Assembly: GCA_035296285.1 (NCBI GenBank)
Contig: DATHBF010000449.1
Coordinates: 11,372-75,371 of the forward strand
Length of the DNA stretch: 64,000 nucleotides
Reading direction: 5' to 3'
Source: QHXN01 sp035296285
Lineage (GTDB): Bacteria; Acidobacteriota; Blastocatellia; Pyrinomonadales; Pyrinomonadaceae
Shown: in pieces, positions 58,277-64,000 of the stretch
Position numbering within the stretch: the first letter of the stretch is position 1
Layout of the letters: every line of letters begins with the position of its first letter
Made by a program: the position numbers and the translations under genes
The notes under the pieces: model-generated
The model's input: the letters and a program-made list of their open reading frames with translations, nothing else
Told to the model about the DNA's origin: nothing
Databases searched by the model: none

Positions 58277-59653
58277 ATGATTCGCGCGCCGGTTGACAAC
58301 GCCTGCGCCGCGCGCGCAACCTTCAAGCCAACCGTTCTCATTAAATCTTGCGGCTGGACCTTCGGAAAGATTTTGGACTCTTCGACGACAGCGGGGGCCG
58401 AGCCGGCGGCCGGCTACGCCGAGCTGCTGCGGCAGAACCGCAACTTCCGGCTCCTCTGGTTCGGCCAGATCGTCAGCCAGCTCGGCGACTGGTTCAACAC
58501 CATCGCGCTCTTCACGCTCGTCCTCGATCTGACGGGCTCGGGCCGCGCCGTCGGCCTCGTCCTCGTCGCGCGCTTCCTGCCGAGCGTCGTGCTCGGGCCG
58601 CTCTCGGGCGTCGTCGCTGACCGCTTCAACCGCCGCCACGTGATGATAGCGAGCGACATCCTGCGCGCGCTCGTCGTCCTCGGCTTCCTCTTCGTCCGCA
58701 GGCCCGAGCACGTCTGGCTCGTCTACGTCCTGACGGTCTTGCAGCTCGCCTTCTCGGCCTTCTTCGAGCCGGCGCGCTCGGCCGCCGTCCCCTCCATCCT
58801 GAGCGGGCGCGAGCTGGTCACGGGCAACGCCCTGTCGGCCGTCACGTGGTCGGCGATGCTGACGCTCGGCGCGGCCGTCGGCGGCCCCATCACGGGCTGG
58901 TTCGGGACCGACGCCGCCTTCGTCATAGACTCTCTGACCTACGTCGTCTCGGCGCTGCTCATCTGGAAGCTGCGGCTGCCGCGCCGCCCGCCGCGCCCGA
59001 AGAGCAGGCTCACGCCGGCGAAGGCGCTCGGCGTGACGGACACGCTTGAGGGCCTGGGCTACGTGTGGCGCCGGCCGCGCGTGCTGGCGCTGCTGATGGT
59101 GAAGCCGGCGTGGGGCCTGGGCGGCGGGATTCTGACGCTGCTGCCGGTCTTCGGCGAGAAAATCTTCCCCGTCGCGGGGAGCGCGGCCGTCGGCATGAGC
59201 GTGCTCTACGCGGCGCGGGGCATCGGGACGGCGCTCGGGCCGATGGGCGTGCGCCGCTTCGGCGGCGAGACGCGCGCCGGGATGCAGAAGGCCATCGGCC
59301 TCTCGTTCGTCGTCGCCGGCATCTTCTACGCCCTCTTCGGCGTCTCCACGAACTTCCCCGTCGCGCTGGTGGTGCTGGCCGTCGCGCACATGGCCGGCAG
59401 CACGCTCTGGGTCTTCTCGACGGTGATTCTACAGGCGACGGTCGAGGACGAGTTCCGCGGCCGCGTCTTCGCCGCCGAGCTGATGCTGATGACCCTCACG
59501 ATGGCCGCCTCCAACTACCTGACGGGCGAAGCCCTCGACCGCTTCCAGCTCTCGCCCCGCACCGTCTGCGTCGCCATCGGCGTCTTCTTCATCATGCCGG
59601 GGCTGCTCTGGTTCGCCACCCGGCGGGTCTGGGATAAGGACCGTGCGGCATGA
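58277..59653 (+). CDS. Major facilitator superfamily exporter (EntS/MFS_3-like)
   Basis: The protein has 458 residues. About 50 N-terminal residues precede the first helix, so the true start may be later. Twelve predicted membrane helices begin with NFRLLWFGQIVSQLGDWFNTIALFTLVLDLTG, and LSGVVADRFNRRHVM is the MFS loop 2-3 motif. The pattern matches the MFS_3/EntS drug and siderophore exporter group. Substrate is unknown. The last 4 bp overlap the ATG of the next gene (ATGA). The palindrome at 58244-58257 may bind a regulator not encoded here. Confidence 0.9.
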   Translation: MIRAPVDNACAARATFKPTVLIKSCGWTFGKILDSSTTAGAEPAAGYAELLRQNRNFRLLWFGQIVSQLGDWFNTIALFTLVLDLTGSGRAVGLVLVARFLPSVVLGPLSGVVADRFNRRHVMIASDILRALVVLGFLFVRRPEHVWLVYVLTVLQLAFSAFFEPARSAAVPSILSGRELVTGNALSAVTWSAMLTLGAAVGGPITGWFGTDAAFVIDSLTYVVSALLIWKLRLPRRPPRPKSRLTPAKALGVTDTLEGLGYVWRRPRVLALLMVKPAWGLGGGILTLLPVFGEKIFPVAGSAAVGMSVLYAARGIGTALGPMGVRRFGGETRAGMQKAIGLSFVVAGIFYALFGVSTNFPVALVVLAVAHMAGSTLWVFSTVILQATVEDEFRGRVFAAELMLMTLTMAASNYLTGEALDRFQLSPRTVCVAIGVFFIMPGLLWFATRRVWDKDRAA

Positions 59654-60153
59654 GGAAGGTTCTGGTCATCGGCTCGGGCGGCTCGGGCAAGTCAACTTTG
59701 GCGCGGCGGCTGGGCGAGCGGTTGGGCGTCGAGGTTTTGCACCTCGACCGCTTCTACTGGCGGGCGGGTTGGGTGGAGACGCCGAAGGATGAGTGGGCGC
59801 GGAAGGTCGAAGAGCTTTTGGCGCGGGAGTCGTGGGTGATGGACGGCAACTATTCGGGGACGCTGGCGCGGAGGCTGGAGGCGTGCGACGCGGTCGTCTT
59901 CCTCGACGTGCCGCGGGCGGTGTGCGTGTGGCGCGTGCTGAAGAGGCTTCTGACTTCGCGCTGGAGGGGGCGGCCCGACATGGCCGAGGGGTGCGGCGAC
60001 AGGCTCAGCCTAAAGTTCTTGCAGTGGGTGTGGGCTTACCCGGAGCGGAGCAGGCCGAAGGTGCTGGCGCTGCTCGAAGAGAAGGCCGTCGGCAAGCGCG
60101 TGTTCAGGCTTCGGTCGGACGCGGAGGTCGAGAGTTTCCTGGCCCGGCTGTAA
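59650..60153 (+). CDS. P-loop kinase-like protein (topology-modulation/FlaR-type)
   Basis: The protein has 167 residues with Walker A IGSGGSGKSTLARRL (7-21), then LHLDRFYWRAGWVETPKDEWARKVEELL, WVMDGNYSGTLARRL and VVFLDVPRAVCVWRVLKRLL. This is the adenylate-kinase-like family often annotated as DNA topology modulation protein. The substrate is unknown, probably a small-molecule phosphotransfer. It is translationally coupled to the MFS exporter, which might hint at modification plus export of a compound. Confidence 0.88.
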   Translation: MRKVLVIGSGGSGKSTLARRLGERLGVEVLHLDRFYWRAGWVETPKDEWARKVEELLARESWVMDGNYSGTLARRLEACDAVVFLDVPRAVCVWRVLKRLLTSRWRGRPDMAEGCGDRLSLKFLQWVWAYPERSRPKVLALLEEKAVGKRVFRLRSDAEVESFLARL

Positions 60154-60190
60154 AGTTTTCCTTTATCATCAGCGAACGGAGACGCTTTCG

Positions 60191-62281
60191 ATGAGAATGA
60201 GAAATACGCTGTTTACGCTCGCGGTCGCCTTCGTGTTGGCGGCCGCCGGGGTCCGCGCGCAGCAGCGCGACCGTTTGACCGTTGACGCCTTCCTCGACTG
60301 GGAACTCGTGGCCTCGCCGCAGGTCTCGCCCGACGGCTCGCAGATAGTTTACACGCGCCGCTGGACGGATAAGGTGAACGACAAGTACGAGGACGAAATC
60401 TGGGTCATGGACCCGGACGGCGGGCGCAACCGCTTCCTGACGAAAGGCTCGCAGGCCGCGTGGTCGCCCGACGGGAAGCGGCTGGCCTACGTCGCGCCGG
60501 GTCAGCCCGCGGGCTCGCAAATCTTCGTCAGGTGGACGGACGCGCCCGGCGAGACGCAGCTCACCAGACTCGAACGCTCGCCCTCGAACCTCGCCTGGTC
60601 GCCCGACGGCCGCCGCATCGCCTTCAACATGCTGGTGCCGGGCAACCCCGGCCTCAAGGTCAACATGCCCGCGCGGCCAACGGGGGCGAAGTGGGTTGAC
60701 GCGCCGCGCGTCGTTGACCGCCTGAACTACCGCAGCGACGGCACGGGCTGGCGGCCCGAAGGCTTCACGCACGTCTTCGTCATCTCGGACCAGGGCGGCA
60801 CGCCGCGCCAGCTCACCGACGGCGACTACCAACACGGCGCGCCCGAGTGGACGCCCGACTCGGCCTCGATAATCTTCAGCGGCGTCCGCAAGCCCGACGC
60901 CGAATACGTGCGCGGCGGCTCCGACATCTACGTCGTCTCTCTGGCGGGCGGCGCGGCGCGCGCGCTCACCGACCGCGAAGGCCCCGACACGAACCCGACC
61001 GTCTCGCCCGACGGGCGCTTCATCGCCTACACCGGCTTCGACCAGACGAAGAACACCTACCACGTCTCGAAGCTCTACCTGATGAACGCCGACGGCACGC
61101 AGAAGCGCGCGCTCGCCGCCGACTTCGACCGCGCGCCCTCGGGCCTCATCTGGGACGAAAATAATAACGGCGTCTACTTCGTCGCCGAGGACCGCGGCTC
61201 GCAGAACCTCTGGTTCCAGCCCGGGCGCGGCGGCCCGCCCAAGCGCCTGACCGACGGCGCGCAGATTCTCAACGTGACTTCGATAAGCAAAGGCGGCCTC
61301 GCCGTCGGCACGCGCTCGGCCGCGGACGCGCCGACGGACGTATTCGCCTTCGACCTGAAAAGACCTGCGGCGGGCCTGCGGCTGCTGACGCGCGTCAACG
61401 CGGACGTGCTCGAAGGCCGCAGGCTCGGGCAGGTCGAGGAGGTCTGGTACGACTCGGTGGGCGGGATAAAGCAGCAGGGCTGCACGGCGGCGGATTCGGA
61501 CCCGTCGCAGCTGAAGCCCTCGGATTGCAGCAAGACGCGCGTGCAGGGCTGGGTGGTGAAGCCGCCCGACTTCGACCCGTCGAAGAAGTACCCGCTGCTG
61601 CTCTACATCCACGGCGGGCCGCACTCGATGTACGGCGTCGGCTTCAACTTCGAGTTCCAGAACCACGCCGCCGAAGGCTACGTCGTGCTCTACACGAACC
61701 CGCGCGGCTCGACCGGCTACGGCCGCGACTTCGGCAACGCCATCAACAACAACTACCCCGGGCAGGACTACGACGACCTGATGCGCGGCGTGGACGAGGT
61801 CGTCCGCCGCGGCTACGTGGACGAGCGGAACCTGTTCGTGACGGGCGGCTCGGGCGGCGGCGTCCTGACGACGTGGATCGTCGGCCACAACGACCGCTTC
61901 GCCGCGGCCGTCGCCATGAAGCCCGTCGTCAACTGGTACTCCTTCGTCGGCACGACCGACTCGGCCGACTGGTACTACAACTTCCAGAAGCTCCCCTGGG
62001 AGGACCCGGCCGAGCACCTGCGCCGCTCGCCCCTCACCTACGTCGGCAGCGTCAAGACGCCGACCATGATTCTCGTCGGCGACCTCGACCTCCGCACCCC
62101 GCTCGAACAGACCGAGCAATACTACCGCGCCCTCAAGCTGCGCAAGGTGCCGACGGCCATGGTCCGCCTCGCCGACGAGTACCACGGCTTCAACGCCGAC
62201 TTCGGCCTCCGCCACCCCTCCAACCGCGTCGCCCAGATTCTTTACCTGCGCGCCTGGTTCGACAAGTACAGGCGGAAGTAG
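60191..62281 (+). CDS. Exported S9-family peptidase (prolyl oligopeptidase/acylaminoacyl peptidase type)
   Basis: The protein has 696 residues with a signal peptide (LFTLAVAFVLAAAGVRAQ). The N-terminal seven-bladed WD40/PD40-like propeller (VSPDGSQIVYTRR; WSPDGKRLAYVAPG; WTPDSASIIFSGV; VSPDGRFIAYTG) spans about 35-430. The C-terminal alpha/beta-hydrolase has LFVTGGSGGGVLTTWI (Ser near 556), Asp in GDLDLRTP and His in DEYHGF. It cleaves short peptides in the periplasm, perhaps for amino-acid nutrition alongside the tryptophan-catabolic genes. The convergent TolB-like gene is separated by a bidirectional terminator. Confidence 0.95.
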   Translation: MRMRNTLFTLAVAFVLAAAGVRAQQRDRLTVDAFLDWELVASPQVSPDGSQIVYTRRWTDKVNDKYEDEIWVMDPDGGRNRFLTKGSQAAWSPDGKRLAYVAPGQPAGSQIFVRWTDAPGETQLTRLERSPSNLAWSPDGRRIAFNMLVPGNPGLKVNMPARPTGAKWVDAPRVVDRLNYRSDGTGWRPEGFTHVFVISDQGGTPRQLTDGDYQHGAPEWTPDSASIIFSGVRKPDAEYVRGGSDIYVVSLAGGAARALTDREGPDTNPTVSPDGRFIAYTGFDQTKNTYHVSKLYLMNADGTQKRALAADFDRAPSGLIWDENNNGVYFVAEDRGSQNLWFQPGRGGPPKRLTDGAQILNVTSISKGGLAVGTRSAADAPTDVFAFDLKRPAAGLRLLTRVNADVLEGRRLGQVEEVWYDSVGGIKQQGCTAADSDPSQLKPSDCSKTRVQGWVVKPPDFDPSKKYPLLLYIHGGPHSMYGVGFNFEFQNHAAEGYVVLYTNPRGSTGYGRDFGNAINNNYPGQDYDDLMRGVDEVVRRGYVDERNLFVTGGSGGGVLTTWIVGHNDRFAAAVAMKPVVNWYSFVGTTDSADWYYNFQKLPWEDPAEHLRRSPLTYVGSVKTPTMILVGDLDLRTPLEQTEQYYRALKLRKVPTAMVRLADEYHGFNADFGLRHPSNRVAQILYLRAWFDKYRRK

Positions 62282-62303
62282 ACAGCAGACGGTAGAAAAA
62301 ACG

Positions 62304-62337
62304 AGGCAGCCGGAGCACGTTCGCCCCGGCTGCCTTA
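62304..62337. terminator. Bidirectional terminator between convergent genes
   Basis: Perfect 10-bp arms AGGCAGCCGG / CCGGCTGCCT have an A-rich left flank (AGAAAAAACG) and a T-rich right flank (TATTCTTT), so the hairpin can end both transcripts. Confidence 0.85.
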
Positions 62338-62375
62338 TTCTTTCCGAATTACTAACCGCCTACCGGCTACTTCCT

Positions 62376-63443
62376 TTAAACCTTCTGCCAGCTGTTGCCC
62401 TGCTCGAAGGCGCGGCGCGTCTTCGTGTAGTTGGTGGCGCGGCGGCTGGTGCCGTCGGCGTTGACGACGTGGAGGTCGCCGTCGTTGCGGAAGCCGACCT
62501 TCTGGCCGTCGGGAGACCAGAAGGGGTCGCCGCTGGTGCCGGCCATGTCGGTGAGCAGAGTGAGGCCGGCGCCGCTCGGGCTCACGGAGTAGACGGCGCC
62601 GGAGGTGGCGACGAAGGCGAGGCGCGAGCCGTCGGGCGACCAGACCGCGCCGCCGTACGAGCCGACCGTGCCGCTGACTTTGGTCTCGGCGGGAGAGCCG
62701 TCGGCGCTCTTGACGTAGATGGCGCGCTCGTAGTTGCGAATCCCCTCGTAGGCGACGAGGCCGTTGGCGGCCCAGCGCGGGTCGGACTCGGGGTCGTTGG
62801 GCGTGTTAGTGATCTGCGTCAGGTTGTTGCCGCTGGCGTCCACGATGTAGAGGTCCGAGCCGCCGCGGAAGACGAGCTGCGTGCCGCCCGGCGACCAGCT
62901 CGCCTGCGTGGCGAAGCCGCCGTAGCCGGAGGTGACGTTGACGGGGGCGGCCGTGCTGTCGCCGCCGCCGGGCGCGACGGCCTCGACGACGTAAATGTCG
63001 TTTACGTCGAACCCCGCGCGCACCTCGTACGTCAGCATCTTGCCGTCGGGCGACCACTCGACCTCGACGGTCTCGACCGCGGTCTCGCGCAGCGGTCGCT
63101 GGTTGCTGCCGTCGGCGTCCATCAGATAAATCTCGTAGGTGCCGCGGCGGGACGAGACGAAGGCGATTCGGGTGCCGTCGGGCGACCAGACCGCCGAACT
63201 GTCGTCGGCGGGGTCGTCGGTGAGGCGCGTCTCGTGGCGGCCGTCGGCGTTCACTACGTAGATGTCGCTCCAGTCGCCGCCACGGTTACTTTGGAAGATG
63301 ATCTTGCCGTTCGGGCCGGCGGGGGGCTGCGCGGCCCGCTCCTGCGCGGCGACGCCGCGAAGCGGTGCCGCAGAGAGGGCCAGGGCGAAGAGTGCAGTAA
63401 GGGCGGCGGCCGTCCTTAGGGGAAACCTGCGTGGGTAATTCAT
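62376..63443 (-). CDS. Exported TolB-like PD40 beta-propeller protein
   Basis: The ATG at 63443 follows AAGGAG by 6 nt and starts a signal peptide (RTAAALTALFALALSAAPLRGVAAQ); longer in-frame starts up to 63674 are rejected. The 355-residue protein has about seven PD40 blades with the WSPDG signature (VWSPDGTRIAFVSSRRGTYEIYLMDADG; EWSPDGKMLTYEV; VWSPDGSRLAFVA; FWSPDGQKVGFRN). It resembles the TolB C-terminal propeller without the TolB N-terminal domain. Its role is unknown, presumably periplasmic binding. Confidence 0.9.
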   Translation of the reverse strand: MNYPRRFPLRTAAALTALFALALSAAPLRGVAAQERAAQPPAGPNGKIIFQSNRGGDWSDIYVVNADGRHETRLTDDPADDSSAVWSPDGTRIAFVSSRRGTYEIYLMDADGSNQRPLRETAVETVEVEWSPDGKMLTYEVRAGFDVNDIYVVEAVAPGGGDSTAAPVNVTSGYGGFATQASWSPGGTQLVFRGGSDLYIVDASGNNLTQITNTPNDPESDPRWAANGLVAYEGIRNYERAIYVKSADGSPAETKVSGTVGSYGGAVWSPDGSRLAFVATSGAVYSVSPSGAGLTLLTDMAGTSGDPFWSPDGQKVGFRNDGDLHVVNADGTSRRATNYTKTRRAFEQGNSWQKV

Positions 63444-63875
63444 GAAAGTCTCCTTACGAGGTGAAGCACTCCGGGATGCGGGGGGCGCGGCTTGAGGGGG
63501 CACGCCTCCGGCTTCGGGAGCGACTGTTTTCGGATGTCGTGGGTGGCCGAAGGAACTGGGCGGCGAGGTTCGCTCGCCCGCTGTCGGGGATTCGGTCTCC
63601 TGCCCCGGCCGTTTGCGCGGCGCCCGTGCCGTCCGGCGCGCGGCCCTTCCACGCGCGCGGCTGGCGCTCATCACGTCGAGCTTGAGTTCGACTGAGTAAG
63701 GTCGTCGGCTGTTGGGTTCGCCCCTTACGGGCGCCCCCGGACACGAAGCAGTCTGCGGACAGTAATCTTTCTCACACGCCCTGTCAAGTTAAGCGCGGGC
63801 GTGCCGACAGTCTCTCTTTTCGTCGCCCCCGCTTGAAAGTGTTAATGCAAGCTTTTTTTCAAAGAGCCGGGCGGA
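63444..63875. other. Gene-free divergent region
   Basis: This is about 430 bp with GC-rich sequence and no supported gene. Near 63830-63862 an inverted CTTGAAA ... TTTCAAAG surrounds a T-run (GCTTTTTTTC), possibly a weak terminator or AT-rich upstream element for the promoter at 63876. Confidence 0.4.
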
Positions 63876-63904
63876 TTGACGCGCCCCGGCGCGCGGGTTA
63901 GAAC
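63876..63904 (+). promoter_or_regulatory. Sigma70-type promoter placed for leaderless transcription
   Basis: TTGACG (63876-63881) and TAGAAC (63899-63904) are separated by 17 bp. The ATG of the next frame starts 9 bp after the -10, so the transcript would begin at or one or two bases before the start codon. Confidence 0.5.
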
Positions 63905-63912
63905 TGGTGAGG

Positions 63913-64000
63913 ATGGTTTCGGGCGACGAAGAGACGGACGTGTTCGAGTCGGCGCGGGTGGTACGGGCCGTGGCGGCGGGCGACTTCGCGAGCGCGGAGT
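63913..64000 (+). CDS. N-terminus of a gene running off the right edge (possible ECF sigma factor)
   Basis: An open frame starts at ATG 63913 with M-V-S-G-D-E-E-T-D-V-F-E-S and then ARVVRAVAAGDFASAE. The V-R-A-V-x-A-G-D-x-x-x-A/F pattern is like the start of sigma70 region 2 in ECF factors (x-L-V-x-A-V-L-A-G-D-x-x-A-F), but only 29 residues are visible, so this is tentative. There is no separate Shine-Dalgarno; see the promoter 9 bp upstream. Confidence 0.45.
   Translation, partial: MVSGDEETDVFESARVVRAVAAGDFASAE

Overview
High-GC bacterial chromosome segment with many genes on both strands. I infer an Acidobacteriota member, most likely Blastocatellia-like. The basis is a PadR regulator translationally coupled to an ADOP-type (MacB/FtsX) permease, an Oar-like TonB-dependent receptor with a carboxypeptidase-like N-terminus next to CRTAC1/UnbV and TPR genes, many exported beta-propeller proteins, and S9 peptidases. 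No rRNA, insertion sequence, integrase or CRISPR array is visible. The only RNA gene found is a selenocysteine tRNA.

Layout. 1-2.4 kb: two phosphohexomutase paralogues (one cut by the window edge, the other lacking the usual phosphoserine) around an SMP-30-like gene. 2.5-4.7 kb: exported GH20 hexosaminidase. 4.7-15.1 kb: TonB receptor, TPR, CRTAC1 and TPR genes on the minus strand, divergent from a membrane-anchored regulator. 15.1-18.6 kb: small exported proteins, including two divergent paralogues of an unrecognised family and two possible zinc peptidases. 18.9-23.4 kb: ADOP permease, PadR, DprA and selC. 23.4-27.3 kb: two exported proteins. 27.5-45.8 kb: a large catabolic region (three crotonases, SDR, Rid protein, acyl-CoA dehydrogenase, FAD monooxygenase, old-yellow-enzyme reductase, kynureninase, tryptophan 2,3-dioxygenase, aryl-CoA ligase, thioesterase). 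Read together, it looks like tryptophan -> kynurenine -> anthranilate -> 2-aminobenzoyl-CoA -> ring dearomatisation -> beta-oxidation. A membrane Ser/Thr kinase sits inside it. 46-49 kb: exported Ca-binding-repeat and TPR proteins. 49-58 kb: a signalling block containing a small exported repeat peptide divergent from a TPR-HTH-REC regulator, then an NtrC-type regulator with its hybrid kinase, and an HD-GYP/GGDEF enzyme. 58-64 kb: MFS exporter, P-loop kinase, S9 peptidase, TolB-like protein, and the start of another gene.

The best candidate for an undescribed system is 49.2-51.7 kb. It is a lower-GC patch with a secreted 86-residue protein carrying four (M/I)QNGVTG-like repeats, a divergent TPR-Fis/HTH-receiver regulator, and two near-identical palindromes (TGCAAGA-N-TCTTGCA) flanking the small gene. 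It resembles in outline the propeptide/TPR-receptor logic of Firmicute RRNPP quorum sensing, but with different domains. The second most unusual item is a strictly phased, AT-rich 18 x 21-bp degenerate tandem array filling the space between the convergent monooxygenase and reductase genes of the aminobenzoyl-CoA cluster.
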